DNA of 52,139 bases from Streptomyces sp. CBMA156 (GTDB taxonomy: Bacteria > Actinomycetota > Actinomycetes > Streptomycetales > Streptomycetaceae): NCBI RefSeq assembly GCF_014596515.1, contig NZ_MSJQ01000065.1, positions 1 through 52,139 of the forward strand. The letters run 5' to 3'. The notes below the pieces were generated by a model that saw only the letters and a list, made by a program, of their open reading frames with translations, had not been told where the DNA came from and ran no database searches. Positions within the stretch are counted from its first letter, which is position 1, and each line of letters begins with the position of its first letter. The translations under genes and the position numbers were made by a program. Shown here piece by piece: positions 1 to 8,310 of this stretch.

Positions 1-160
1 GAGCCTTCGCCGCTGGCACCGCTGGCACCGCTGGCACCGCGGGCGCCGCGGCGGTCCCGCCGGTCCCGCCCGCCGGGGCCAGCCCGCACTCGTCGCAGTA
101 GCCGTCGGCGTCGATCCTGCCGTCGCCGGAGCACTCCGGCCGTTCGCACCTCTCGCCCAT
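1..160 (-). CDS. pknG: PknG-like serine/threonine kinase, N-terminal fragment
   Basis: Only the first 53 codons are in the window; the gene runs off the left edge. The ATG lies 5 bases past the stop of the 455-aa gene, with a GAGG-type site inside that gene's end. The visible part has Cys5, Cys10, Cys22 and Cys25 followed by Gly, the rubredoxin-like metal-binding knuckle found at the N-terminus of PknG kinases, then an Ala/Pro/Gly-rich linker. PknG is a soluble kinase that in mycobacteria acts with GlnX and GlnH to sense Asp/Glu and control 2-oxoglutarate metabolism. The kinase and TPR domains are outside the window, so the call rests on the Cys pattern and on the glnX-glnH neighbours. Confidence 0.65.
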   Translation of the reverse strand, partial: MGERCERPECSGDGRIDADGYCDECGLAPAGGTGGTAAAPAVPAVPAVPAAKA

Positions 161-165
161 CACCC

Positions 166-1533
166 TCAGCCCCCCTGGACCTGTCCGTCGGCCGGCGCCT
201 GGCCGGCCGCCTCCTGAGCCTGCCCGGCCCCGGCCTCGGTGTGGGCCGGCCGCAGCGACTGCTGGAACCGGGCCACCGCGGCGGCCGCCGCCCGCAGGTC
301 GCAGGGCGCGCTCCACAGCAGCCAGCGCGCCTTCTCGTACCGTTCGATCACTTCCGGGTCCTCAGAGACCCGCAGCCGGGCCGCCATCGCCTTGTAGGCG
401 TCCAGCCGGCCGCGCAGCTCGGCCCGGACGGCCAGCGGCTGGGTCACCTCGGTGAGCGACTGCCTGGCCCGGGTCAGCTCCTTGGCGGCGGCGTCCTCCA
501 GGGTGTCCAGCAGCGGCGCCAGCCGGCCCCACTGCCCGGCCTGGCGCAGGTCCAGCGCCGCGACGATCCGCTCGCGCAGCGCCGAGGCGGGGCCGGGCAC
601 CGCGGGGACGTCGCTGGAGGCTATCTTCGCCAGCACCTCGCCGCGCGCCCGGCGGGCCTCGGCCAGGGTGGCGTCGGCCCGCTGGAGCAGGTCGCCGACG
701 CCCTGGAGACGCTCCTCGGCCTCGTCGCGCAGCCGCAGCAGGTCCTCCAGCTCCAGCCGGACGCCGTCCAGCGCCCGCCCGGCCCGGTCGAACCGCTCGG
801 TGTCCACCATCCCGGCCGGGCCGGCGAAGGCCGAGCCCTCGGGGACGGTGCCGCGCTGGGCGGGCACCCGGGCCGGACGCCACAGCGCCAGCGGGTCCCC
901 GTGCACCTCGGTGCGCAGCCCGGTGAGGTCCTTCTCGATCCCGGACAGGTCGTCGCCCAGCGGGTGGCTGCCGGTGCGCACGCCGAGCGAGGCACCCAGG
1001 GTGCGCACCCGCTGGAGCTCGGCCAGCAGCAGGTCGATCCGGGCCGGCAGCGCCGACCAGACCGCGTCGGCGGCGCTGACCACCTCCAGCACGGTGGCGT
1101 ACCAGGAGTTCATCCGGGTCATCAGCGCGTCCAGGCTGATCCGCTCGACCAGCCTGGCGGGCGCGCCGAGCACCTGCGGGCCGTCCGGCACCACCCCGCC
1201 GGGGACGGTCACCGCGTCGCCGGTCAGCAGTTCGCTCAGCTCGGCGAGTTCGGGCGAGCCCGGCTTGGCCTTGCGGGCCCGGACGGCGCGCGCCGAGGCC
1301 AGCGCCTCGGAGTAGCGGTCGAACAGCGCCCACAGCAGCGGCAGGCCCTTGCCGGCGACGGACCAGCGCTCCAGGGTGCGCCCGGACAGCTCGGCGCCGT
1401 CCAGCAGCCGCAGGCCGGGGTGGTCCTGGAGGGCGAGCAGCGCGGACTCGACCGCGTCCCGCTCCGCTCCGAGGCGGGCGAGCGCGCGGTCCACCTCCTC
1501 CCGGTTCAGTACCGGGCCAGCCGATGCCGCCAC
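166..1533 (-). CDS. hypothetical alpha-helical protein in the pknG-glnH operon
   Basis: A 455-aa protein I cannot name. I place the start at GTG 1533 because AAGGAAGG sits about 9 bases upstream; the frame is open 66 codons further, but that part is Arg/Gly-rich and non-protein-like. Composition is Leu/Ala/Arg/Glu-rich with long heptad-like stretches, suggesting mostly helix and coiled coil. I see no signal peptide, membrane segment or catalytic motif. The C-terminus is a Gln/Ala/Gly tail. It lies between glnH (262-base gap) and pknG (5-base gap), so it is probably co-transcribed. An inferred role is a cytosolic adaptor or regulator of the kinase. The mycobacterial pknG locus, as I recall it, has no equivalent. 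Confidence 0.7.
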   Translation of the reverse strand: MAASAGPVLNREEVDRALARLGAERDAVESALLALQDHPGLRLLDGAELSGRTLERWSVAGKGLPLLWALFDRYSEALASARAVRARKAKPGSPELAELSELLTGDAVTVPGGVVPDGPQVLGAPARLVERISLDALMTRMNSWYATVLEVVSAADAVWSALPARIDLLLAELQRVRTLGASLGVRTGSHPLGDDLSGIEKDLTGLRTEVHGDPLALWRPARVPAQRGTVPEGSAFAGPAGMVDTERFDRAGRALDGVRLELEDLLRLRDEAEERLQGVGDLLQRADATLAEARRARGEVLAKIASSDVPAVPGPASALRERIVAALDLRQAGQWGRLAPLLDTLEDAAAKELTRARQSLTEVTQPLAVRAELRGRLDAYKAMAARLRVSEDPEVIERYEKARWLLWSAPCDLRAAAAAVARFQQSLRPAHTEAGAGQAQEAAGQAPADGQVQGG

Positions 1534-1795
1534 CGCGGTGCCCTTCCTTCCTCGGGTGCGTTCCCGACGTTCCCGACCATTCCGACGTGCCTGACGATCC
1601 CGGTGTTCCCGGCCTGCGGTCCCACGACAACCCCCCCCATGCCCACCACCGGTCTCCCCGGGGTGATCGTCCCGAACCCTAACCGGTGGCCGTCCGGGCG
1701 GAGCGGGCGCGGGGCGTCCGGAGGCCGTCAACGCCCCGCTGACGGCCCGTGCGCTACCTCCTCCGCGCCGCCCCGCGCGTCACTCCCCGGCCGGC

Positions 1796-2755
1796 TCAGC
1801 GCGTGCCCGGCCAGTAGCGGTCGGCCTCGTTGAGCATGTACGGCTTGAGCCAGCGGTCGTACGAACGGGCCCAGTCGCCGCGCGCGTAGTAGTCGGCCAG
1901 CACCTGGTTCACCCGGGCGGTCAGGTCGGTGCTGTCCTTCAGCATGGCGACGCCGGTCACCTCCGGCTGCGCCTCGCCGTCCACGATCCGCACGGTCTGG
2001 TCCTGTGCGGCCTGACCGGCCGCCAGACCGTTGTCGGTCATGACGGCGTCGACCTTGCCGAGCTGCATCAGGACCAGGCAGTCCAGCTGGTTCTCCACGG
2101 TGACGACCTGCCGGGCGGTGTTCTTCTCCTTGACCACGTTCAGCGCGGTGGAGCCGTCGGCGGCGCAGACCGCCTTGTCCTTGACCGCCTCGTCGATGTT
2201 CTTCGCCGGGGACGACTTCGGCACCAGGACGCGCTGGCTGATGTTGAAGTACGGCTTGGAGAAGGCGACGTCCTCCATCCGCTTGCAGTTGATCGTCATG
2301 GTGCGGACGATCAGGTCGACCCGGCTCTTCTTGATGGCCTCGACCCGGTCGGCCGTGGCCACCGGCTTGAGCACCACCTTGTCCGGGTCGCCCATGACGG
2401 CGGCGCCGATCGCCCGGGCGAGGTCGATGTCGAAGCCCTCGATCTGGCCGGTGTTCGGGTTGCGGGCGCCCCAGCGGTAGCTGTTCTGGTCCACGCCGAT
2501 CACCAGGCTGCGCCTGGCCTTGATGGCCTTCACGGCCGGGCCGTCCTCGGTGCTCGGCGGCACGCTCTTGTAGATGTCGCAGCCGTCGGCCTGGGCCTGC
2601 TGGTCCTGCTGCGCGTCCCGTACGGCCAGGGGCGCGGCGGTGCCGGCCGGTGCGGCGCCGACCGGGCCGCCGCCGGCCAGCACGGTGGCGCCGGCCGCCA
2701 GCAGGGCCAGCGCGACGGCGGGCCTGGTCCTTCTCCTGAGGCTTCTCTCGCTCAT
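1796..2755 (-). CDS. glnH: GlnH-like glutamate/aspartate-binding protein
   Basis: A 319-aa periplasmic-binding-protein family 3 protein. The N-terminus is a signal peptide (SERSLRRRTR, then a hydrophobic run ending GGPVGAA). The solute-binding fold follows, with family signatures such as IEGFDIDLARAIG, DLIVRTMTINCKRMEDVAFS and VDAVMTDNGLAAG. I chose ATG 2755 because GGGGGAG precedes it at good spacing. The signal peptide has no lipobox cysteine, whereas I recall the mycobacterial GlnH as a lipoprotein, so this one may be released or held by GlnX. The glnX stop is 22 bases upstream and no ABC permease is adjacent, which fits a sensor role in the GlnH-GlnX-PknG chain rather than uptake. Confidence 0.85.
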   Translation of the reverse strand: MSERSLRRRTRPAVALALLAAGATVLAGGGPVGAAPAGTAAPLAVRDAQQDQQAQADGCDIYKSVPPSTEDGPAVKAIKARRSLVIGVDQNSYRWGARNPNTGQIEGFDIDLARAIGAAVMGDPDKVVLKPVATADRVEAIKKSRVDLIVRTMTINCKRMEDVAFSKPYFNISQRVLVPKSSPAKNIDEAVKDKAVCAADGSTALNVVKEKNTARQVVTVENQLDCLVLMQLGKVDAVMTDNGLAAGQAAQDQTVRIVDGEAQPEVTGVAMLKDSTDLTARVNQVLADYYARGDWARSYDRWLKPYMLNEADRYWPGTR

Positions 2756-2777
2756 CGGTCCGTCTCCCCCTTGCCCG

Positions 2778-4247
2778 TTACCGGTACTCGGCCAGTCGCC
2801 GGCCCAGGCCGCGCAGCGCGGCGGCCGCGGCCACCAGGCCGAGCAGCACGGTGGCGACGGCGGCGGTGCGCAGGTCCCCGCGGGTGCCCTCGGCGGCCTG
2901 CGTGAAGCGCTTCTGTTCGATGTCGGCGGCCCGCGCGAGCGCCTTGTCGGTGGCGTTGAAGATGACATCGGCGGTGGCCGTGTCGCCCTTGGCCGTCACG
3001 GTGGCCTCCAGGGCGCCCTGGTAGTCGGCGTGCGCGACCTCCAGGTCGCGGGCGGCGTCGTGCTGCACGCGCCACTGGCCGAACTGCTTCGCGGCCTCCT
3101 GGACGTCCGGTTGCGCGGCCTCCGGCGCCAGCCGGACGGCCTCCGGCAGCGAGCCGCCGGACCGCTCCGGCGGCAGGTTCCCGGCTCCGGCGAGGTGCTC
3201 GGTGGCCTTCGCCCACTGGTCGGCGTACCTGGTTGTCGAGCCGCGGGCGACGAAGTGCAGGTTCTCCGCCAGCCGGGCGGTCAGCACGTCCACCCGGGCG
3301 GAGTTGAGCGCCCGCAGCGGGGTCGCGCCCTCGCGGTCGCTCTGCTTGAGCGCCGCACTGGTGGTCAGGCCGGTGACGGTCAGCCACAGGGCGCCGGACA
3401 GGACGGCGGCGGTGGCGCCCAGCAGTCCGATGTTGAACACCCGGTTGGTGCGGCGGAACAGCGTCAGCTGCACCCAGACCAGCGCGGCCAGGGTGACCAG
3501 CGCCAGCCCGTACGCCCCCCACGGCACCGCCTTGGCGGCGGCGTAGTCGTCGGCCAGCTCCCGGTTCTCGGCGGCGGCCAGTTCGGCGGCGGCCGGCAGC
3601 AGCACGGTCTGCATCTGCTCGGAGGCGTACCGCAGGTAGGCGCCGCCGAGCGGTATGCCCTGCCGGTTGTCGGCCCGCGCGGTCTCCACCAGGCCCGAGT
3701 ACACCGGGAGTTGCTGGTTCAGCCGGGCGAGCGAGTCCTGTGCGGGGGAGGTCGCCGTGGTGCGGGCGGCGGCCTGGGCGATCAGCTTGGCGGCGGTGGC
3801 GATGTCCTGCTCGTAGCGGCTGCGGACGCTGTCGGGCTCGGCGCCGGCCAGCAGGAAGCCGCTCGCCGCGGTGGTGGCGGCGTCGGCCAGGCTGCGGTGG
3901 ATCTCGGCGGCGTCCCGGCTGAGCGGCTGGCTGTACGAGACCACCCGGTCGGCGGCCTGCGTCCTGGTCTCCAACTGCCAGGCGGTGAGGCCGCCGAAGG
4001 CCACGGTCAGCACCGCGAGCACCACCCCGGCCAGCCGCAGGCGGCCGGGCGGCGTGCGGGTGGCCTGCGCGAGCCGGGCGCGCACGCCGGTGGCGACGGC
4101 CTTCGGGGGGCGCTTCGCGGGCGCCCCGCCGGGTCTGGGCGCCGGGGGAGCGCCGCCGGGCGTCGCGAGCGGGGCCGCTCCGCGGACGGCCGGTGTTCCG
4201 GGCGCAGCCGTCGTCACCGGCGTGCCGTTGCCTACTGGTGTCGCCAC
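2778..4247 (-). CDS. glnX: GlnX-like four-TM signalling protein
   Basis: About 490 aa. A Pro/Ala-rich cytoplasmic N-terminus is followed by one membrane helix near residues 70-92, an extracytoplasmic helical domain, two closely spaced helices near 245-300, a second extracytoplasmic domain and a final helix near 465-483. This matches the four-TM layout of GlnX, which relays GlnH binding to PknG. The start is a choice: ATG 4256 directly abuts GGGGAGG (no spacer), while GTG 4247 sits 9 bases after it and is preferred. It is the first gene of the minus-strand operon glnX-glnH-unknown-pknG. The two outer domains resemble chemoreceptor-type four-helix sensors in composition. Confidence 0.8.
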   Translation of the reverse strand: MATPVGNGTPVTTAAPGTPAVRGAAPLATPGGAPPAPRPGGAPAKRPPKAVATGVRARLAQATRTPPGRLRLAGVVLAVLTVAFGGLTAWQLETRTQAADRVVSYSQPLSRDAAEIHRSLADAATTAASGFLLAGAEPDSVRSRYEQDIATAAKLIAQAAARTTATSPAQDSLARLNQQLPVYSGLVETARADNRQGIPLGGAYLRYASEQMQTVLLPAAAELAAAENRELADDYAAAKAVPWGAYGLALVTLAALVWVQLTLFRRTNRVFNIGLLGATAAVLSGALWLTVTGLTTSAALKQSDREGATPLRALNSARVDVLTARLAENLHFVARGSTTRYADQWAKATEHLAGAGNLPPERSGGSLPEAVRLAPEAAQPDVQEAAKQFGQWRVQHDAARDLEVAHADYQGALEATVTAKGDTATADVIFNATDKALARAADIEQKRFTQAAEGTRGDLRTAAVATVLLGLVAAAAALRGLGRRLAEYR

Positions 4248-4256
4248 CCGCCTCAT

Positions 4257-4573
4257 CCTCCCCTGGGGCCCGGCCCGCTCCCCGGGGCCCGACCGATGGC
4301 AGCAGTATGGCCGCGAGTCCCTCCGGCCACACCCGACTTGCGCCGGACTTGAGCATGTCGTGCACGTTCTCCCGGACGGCTCGTGCCCGCTCGTGCCCGT
4401 GCGTGTCCGGCGGTGCTCGCCCGCCCGTGCACGTGCCGCCCGCCCCGAGAGGTGGCGAACCGTCCGACGCGCGCCGCACCCTACGCGGTTCCCGCGACCG
4501 GGCGGAGCGCGGGGGTCCGGTTACGGGCGCGCGTTCCCGGGTGCGGCGCCCCCTCCCTCCGTACGATGGAGAC
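4257..4573. other. divergent intergenic region between glnX and the nucleosidase gene
   Basis: About 320 bases without a gene. It should hold the promoter of the minus-strand glnX operon and that of the plus-strand nucleosidase. Direct repeats of CTCGTGCCC-like words lie near 4379-4405. The only convincing site I see is the TACGAT hexamer next to the nucleosidase start. Confidence 0.5.
4562..4567 (+). promoter_or_regulatory. -10 hexamer of a leaderless promoter (nucleosidase)
   Basis: TACGAT fits the TANNNT consensus and ends 6 bases before ATG 4574, placing transcription start on the start codon. GGAG before the ATG is too close (2 bases) to be a good ribosome site. Confidence 0.55.
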
Positions 4574-5149
4574 ATGCGCCTGCTTGGAACGATCTCGCCC
4601 GACCGTCCGCTGCTCGTCGTCGCCGTGCGCGAGGAGGCCGCCCACCTGGACGACCGCCTGCCCGTGCTGCTCACCGGGATCGGGAAGGTCAACGCCACCG
4701 CCGCGCTGGCCACCGTCCTCGCGCAGGGCGAGAGGCCCTCCGAGGTGATCAACCTCGGCACGGCCGGTGCCCTGCGCCCCGGCTGGGAGGGCACCCACCA
4801 CGTGGTCCAGGTGATCCAGCACGACCTCGACACCGCGTCCCTGCACGCGCTCACCGGGCGTGAGTACGGCGCCCCGCTGGTGATCGGCAAGGGCGACGGG
4901 CCGGTGCTGGCCACCGGTGACCTCTTCGTCTCCGACACGGACGCCCGCGACCGGCTCGCCGAGCACGCCGACCTGGTGGACATGGAGGGCTACGCCGTCG
5001 CCACCGTCGCGCACCGGGCCGGGGTGCCGGTGCGGCTGGTCAAGCACGTCAGCGACGAGGCCGGGGACGGTGCGGGGCACACCTGGAAGCAGTCGGTGGA
5101 CGACTGCGCCCGGCACCTCGCGGACTGGGTGACCGCGCAGGGCTGGTGA
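4574..5149 (+). CDS. MTA/SAH-nucleosidase-like phosphorylase-fold protein
   Basis: A 191-aa protein of the purine nucleosidase (MTAN/PNP_UDP_1) superfamily, somewhat short for the family. Family features are the N-terminal VVAVREEA segment, TGIGKVNATAALA, the NLGTAGAL glycine loop, and DLVDMEGYAVATVAHRAGVP, whose Met-Glu binds the ribose in MTAN enzymes. LVKHVSDEAGDGA supplies the usual catalytic Asp region. It probably hydrolyses an adenosine-type thioether or another nucleoside in the cytosol; the substrate cannot be read from sequence. Transcription appears leaderless. Confidence 0.8.
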   Translation: MRLLGTISPDRPLLVVAVREEAAHLDDRLPVLLTGIGKVNATAALATVLAQGERPSEVINLGTAGALRPGWEGTHHVVQVIQHDLDTASLHALTGREYGAPLVIGKGDGPVLATGDLFVSDTDARDRLAEHADLVDMEGYAVATVAHRAGVPVRLVKHVSDEAGDGAGHTWKQSVDDCARHLADWVTAQGW

Positions 5150-5201
5150 CGGCGCATGGCCGGCGACGGAAAAGGCCGGTGACGGTGGATCAGCGGCTGG
5201 C

Positions 5202-5207
5202 TAGGGT
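5202..5207 (+). promoter_or_regulatory. -10 hexamer of a leaderless promoter (DinB-like gene)
   Basis: TAGGGT ends 6 bases before GTG 5214, the same geometry as the gene before it. No GGAGG-like site precedes the start. Confidence 0.5.
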
Positions 5208-5213
5208 GGCGCG

Positions 5214-5735
5214 GTGACCGAAACGAACACCGAGGCGCCCACGTTCTCCGACGTCCGTCCGCCGAGCCTGAACGCGGACGAGCCGACCACCCTGCTGGCC
5301 TTCCTGGGCTACCTGCGCACGGCGGTGATCGCCAAGCTCGACGGAGTGCCCGACGAGGACGCCCGGCGTCCCGGCGCCGCCTCCGGCACCAGCCTGCTGT
5401 GGCTGGTGCGGCACCTCGCGGTGGTCGAGGACAACTGGTTCACCTGGGCCTACCAGGGCGTGGGCGAGGAACCGGGCTCGACGGACGAGGTGCCGCTGGA
5501 CGGCGCGACCGTGGCCGCGGAGGTGGCCGCCTACCGGGCGGCGATCGAGCGGTCCGACGCGGTGGCCGCGGCCGCCCCGGGCCTGGACCGTCCCGGCGTG
5601 CGCTCGCTGCGGCCGGACGACGCCGAGGGGCCGTCGCTGCGGTGGGTGCTGGTCCACATGATCGAGGAGACCGGGCGGCACGCCGGGCACGCGGACATCA
5701 TCCGGGAGCAGCTGGACGGCGCGACCGGGCGCTGA
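5214..5735 (+). CDS. DinB/DUF664 family (mycothiol-dependent-type) protein
   Basis: A 173-aa four-helix DinB-superfamily protein of the DUF664 type. Candidate metal ligands are His in LVRHLAVVEDNWF and the two His of HMIEETGRHAGHADIIREQLDG, a typical C-terminal signature. Relatives include thiol-dependent transferases and detoxification proteins, so a mycothiol- or bacillithiol-type transfer is plausible, but the substrate is unknown. It follows the nucleosidase gene by 64 bases, apparently with its own leaderless promoter. Confidence 0.8.
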   Translation: MTETNTEAPTFSDVRPPSLNADEPTTLLAFLGYLRTAVIAKLDGVPDEDARRPGAASGTSLLWLVRHLAVVEDNWFTWAYQGVGEEPGSTDEVPLDGATVAAEVAAYRAAIERSDAVAAAAPGLDRPGVRSLRPDDAEGPSLRWVLVHMIEETGRHAGHADIIREQLDGATGR

Positions 5736-5777
5736 GGGGGCTGAGAGGGCACGCCGGGCCGCCGGGGGTGGCGGGGG

Positions 5778-5819
5778 CGGAACGGGGATGAAGGGCCGAG
5801 CCCTGCCACCCCCGTTCCG
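5778..5819. terminator. bidirectional hairpin between convergent genes
   Basis: Arms CGGAACGGGG (5778-5787) and CCCCGTTCCG (5810-5819) pair perfectly, with an inner GGGC/GCCC pair in the loop. It lies between the DinB-like gene and the convergent sigma gene. There is no T-run, as is common in actinomycetes. Confidence 0.55.
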
Positions 5820-5878
5820 TCTTCCCGGCGGCTCCACCGGTCGAGCCGGTCGTACCGGTTCTGCCGGTCCGGCCGGCT

Positions 5879-6811
5879 CTACCGGTCCCGGAAGGCCGTG
5901 AGGTCCAGCGCCGCCAGCCGCTCCGGATCGGTGAGCACGTCGATCGCGGCGATCGCGCCGCCCACCACGGTGAACGCCATGACCGACAGCGCCCGTCCGT
6001 TGTCGCCGATGACCACCGCGCCCGCGGTGCCGTTGACCAGCGCCGGGCGGGCGAACGGCGACAGCGTGCCCCACAGGACGGCCTGGCCGGCCACCGTGCC
6101 GGCGCCGGAGAGCACCACCGTGTGCCGGGCCATCGCCGCGCCGCCGTCCGAGCGCAGCACCACGTCCGGGTCGAGCACGGCGAGCAGCGCGCCCAGGTCG
6201 CCGTTGCGGGCGGCGGCGAAGAACGCGTCCACCGCCAGTCGCTGCCGGCCGAGGTCGGGGTCGGGCGCGGGCGCCTGCCCCCGCACCCTGCGGCGGGCCC
6301 GGCTGGCCAGCTGGCGGGTGGCAGCCGCGGTCCGCTCGATCAGCGGGGCGATCTCCTCGAACGGCACCGCGAACAGGTCGTGCAGCACGAAGGCGACCCG
6401 CTCGGCCGGCGACAGCGACTCCATCACCACCATCAGCGCCAGCCCGACCGAGTCCGCGAGCATCACCTCCTGCTCCGGGTCCACCACTCCCTCGCGCCGC
6501 AGCAGCGGGTCGGGGATGCGCGGCGGGCCCGGCTCGCCGTCCGGTCCGGCGGGCTCCAGCGGCTCCTCGCGGCGCTGGGCGCGGGTGCGCAGCAGGTTCA
6601 GGCAGACCCGGGAGACCACCGTGGTCAGCCAGCCGCCGAGGCTGGCCACGTCGCCGGTGTCGGTGCGGTCGTAGCGGAGCCAGGCCTCCTGGACGGCGTC
6701 CTCGGCCTCGCTGATCGAGCCGAGCATCCGGTAGGCGACCGCGCGCAGGTGCGGGCGGTGCTCCTCGAAGAACACGGCCCGGGCAGATTTCTCATCCACC
6801 GTCTCGTCCAC
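5879..6811 (-). CDS. ECF41-type RNA polymerase sigma factor with SnoaL-like C-terminus
   Basis: A 310-aa protein starting at GTG 6811, with GAAGGA 9 bases upstream. Residues up to about 75 are sigma region 2 (YRMLGSISEAEDAVQEAWLR) and about 125-185 are region 4 (SLSPAERVAFVLHDLFAVPFEEIA). A fused SnoaL-like domain fills the C-terminal third. ECF41 factors have no separate anti-sigma; the fused domain controls activity. The diagnostic motifs are recognisable but altered: SDGGAAM for the DGGGK motif and TDPERLAALDL for NPDKL. The divergent SDR/epimerase-type gene is the usual ECF41 genomic partner. Confidence 0.88.
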   Translation of the reverse strand: MDETVDEKSARAVFFEEHRPHLRAVAYRMLGSISEAEDAVQEAWLRYDRTDTGDVASLGGWLTTVVSRVCLNLLRTRAQRREEPLEPAGPDGEPGPPRIPDPLLRREGVVDPEQEVMLADSVGLALMVVMESLSPAERVAFVLHDLFAVPFEEIAPLIERTAAATRQLASRARRRVRGQAPAPDPDLGRQRLAVDAFFAAARNGDLGALLAVLDPDVVLRSDGGAAMARHTVVLSGAGTVAGQAVLWGTLSPFARPALVNGTAGAVVIGDNGRALSVMAFTVVGGAIAAIDVLTDPERLAALDLTAFRDR

Positions 6812-6812
6812 G

Positions 6813-6839
6813 TGTCACATTCCTTCGTCGCCGGGGGTC
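6813..6839 (+). promoter_or_regulatory. candidate ECF41 promoter driving the SDR gene
   Basis: TGTCACA at 6813-6819 is followed after 16 bases by GGTC at 6836-6839. From memory, ECF41 sigma factors recognise TGTCACA-N16-CGTC, so this is a one-mismatch site with the right spacing, pointing at the SDR gene about 80 bases downstream. The -35 element abuts the sigma gene's own start. Confidence 0.5.
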
Positions 6840-6919
6840 AGGGCAGCAGGAGCCACCCAACAACGGCCGCGGCGGGGAGATCAACTCCCTTCCCGGCCGA
6901 GGATGAATCGGAGACGGTC

Positions 6920-7702
6920 ATGACGAAGAACACCGTGCTGGTCACCGGCGGCACCGACACCCTCGGCCGGCAGGTGGTCCCGCTGCTGCGCGCGGCCGGA
7001 CTGCCGGTGCGCGTGCTCAGCCGGCGGGAGCGCCCGGCCGCCGACGGCGTGACGTACGCGCGCGGCGACCTGCTCGGCGATCCGGCGGCGGTGGCCGGGC
7101 AACTGGACGCGGCGCTGACGGACGTGGACATCGTGCTGCACCTGGCGGGCGGCCCCAAGGGCGACGACGTCGCGACCCGGCTGCTGGTCGACGCCGCGCG
7201 GCGGGCCGGGGTGCGGCACCTGGTGTACATCTCGGTGATCGGCGCGGACCGGCTGCCGCTCGGCTACTTCAGGGCCAAGCACGCCGCCGAGCGGGCGGTG
7301 GCCGGTTCGGGCCTGCCGTACACCGTCCTGCGGGCCGCGCAGTTCCACGACCTGGCGTTCACGGTGGCCGAGAAGATGGCGAAGCTGCCGCTCGTCCCCG
7401 CGCCCGGCGGCATCCGCTGGCAGCCGGTGGACGCGCGGGAGGTCGCCGCCCGGCTGGTGGTGCTGGCGCTGGGCGAGCCGGCCGGGACGGTGCCCGACCT
7501 GGCCGGTCCGGCCGTGTACGAGATGGGCGAGCTGACCAGGGCCTACCTCGCGGCGCGCGGCCGCAGCCGCCGGCAGCTGCCGGTCCGGGTGCCGGGCAAG
7601 GTCGGGCGGGCGTACCGGGCGGGGGAGAACCTGGCCGCGGCGGGGGCCGAGCACGGGCGGCGGACCTGGGAGGAGTACCTGGCGGAGCGGCTGGCGGCCT
7701 GA
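6920..7702 (+). CDS. NAD(P)-binding SDR / atypical epimerase, ECF41 partner
   Basis: A 260-aa protein of the atypical SDR (NmrA/epimerase-like) family. The N-terminal nucleotide-binding motif is VLVTGGTDTLGRQVV, and LVYISVIGADRLPLGYFRAKHAAE carries the usual Tyr-x3-Lys-like region. ATG 6920 has GGAG 6 bases upstream. It faces the ECF41 sigma gene and has a candidate ECF41 promoter ahead of it. Such genes (carboxymuconolactone decarboxylases, oxidoreductases or epimerases) are the known ECF41 targets. The physiological substrate is unknown. Confidence 0.85.
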   Translation: MTKNTVLVTGGTDTLGRQVVPLLRAAGLPVRVLSRRERPAADGVTYARGDLLGDPAAVAGQLDAALTDVDIVLHLAGGPKGDDVATRLLVDAARRAGVRHLVYISVIGADRLPLGYFRAKHAAERAVAGSGLPYTVLRAAQFHDLAFTVAEKMAKLPLVPAPGGIRWQPVDAREVAARLVVLALGEPAGTVPDLAGPAVYEMGELTRAYLAARGRSRRQLPVRVPGKVGRAYRAGENLAAAGAEHGRRTWEEYLAERLAA

Positions 7703-7711
7703 GCCCGGCGG

Positions 7712-7732
7712 GGCCGGCCTGAGGGGCCGGCC
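7712..7732 (+). terminator. hairpin terminator after the SDR gene
   Basis: GGCCGGCC (7712-7719), loop TGAGG, GGCCGGCC (7725-7732), starting 10 bases after the stop. Confidence 0.45.
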
Positions 7733-7775
7733 GGAGAGCTGTCCCGAGGGCGGCCGTGCTGTCGGAGGCCGGTCG

Positions 7776-7781
7776 TAGGGT
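7776..7781 (+). promoter_or_regulatory. -10 hexamer of a leaderless promoter (SUKH-like gene)
   Basis: TAGGGT ends 7 bases before ATG 7789; no ribosome site is visible. Confidence 0.5.
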
Positions 7782-7788
7782 GGCCGCC

Positions 7789-8310
7789 ATGTCCCTCCTC
7801 GATGCGATCCGCGCCGACTCCGCCGCCGCCGGCTTCCTGGCCTGGCCGGGCGACTTCTCCCTCGACGCCTACGAGCACGGGGAGGAGGTGGTGCTCGCCT
7901 CGGGCGAGGCCCTGGAGCCGGTGGCCAAGGACGGCGCGGGTGGCACCTTCTTCCTCTGCGGCGAGGGCGGCGAGGAGCGCCCGGTGCTGTACGCCGACTC
8001 GGAGGGCGGCGCGGCGCTGCTGGCCGTCGGGCTGCCGGAGCTGGTCCGGCTGCTGCTGGCGGTGCCGTGGTGGCGGGACTGCCCGCGGCTGACGGTCGAG
8101 GAGAGCGGCGAGGCGGCCGAGGAGTACCTGGAGGACCAGCCAGGGCTCTACGCCGAGCGGGACGCGGCGGCGGCCGCACTCGGACTCGACGTCCCCTCGG
8201 CGGCCGAGGCCCTGGCGCGGCTGCGGGAGCTCACGCTGGGCCCCGGGGCCTCGTACGTGCTGCTCAACGCGGAGGAACGCCTCGCGTACGAGCCGCTGTT
8301 CAGGCCTTAG
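7789..8310 (+). CDS. hypothetical protein, possibly SUKH/SMI1-like
   Basis: A 173-aa acidic soluble protein rich in Ala, Glu and Leu. I do not recognise it firmly. The layout (an N-terminal helix, a GYLAWPGDF-like entry FLAWPGDFSLDAYEHGE, central strands, a LVRLLLAVPWWRD helix and a C-terminal YVLLNAEERLAYEPLF) is reminiscent of SUKH-type immunity or SMI1/KNR4 proteins. There is no partner toxin nearby. Its last 11 bases overlap the convergent isochorismatase gene. Confidence 0.65.
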   Translation: MSLLDAIRADSAAAGFLAWPGDFSLDAYEHGEEVVLASGEALEPVAKDGAGGTFFLCGEGGEERPVLYADSEGGAALLAVGLPELVRLLLAVPWWRDCPRLTVEESGEAAEEYLEDQPGLYAERDAAAAALGLDVPSAAEALARLRELTLGPGASYVLLNAEERLAYEPLFRP

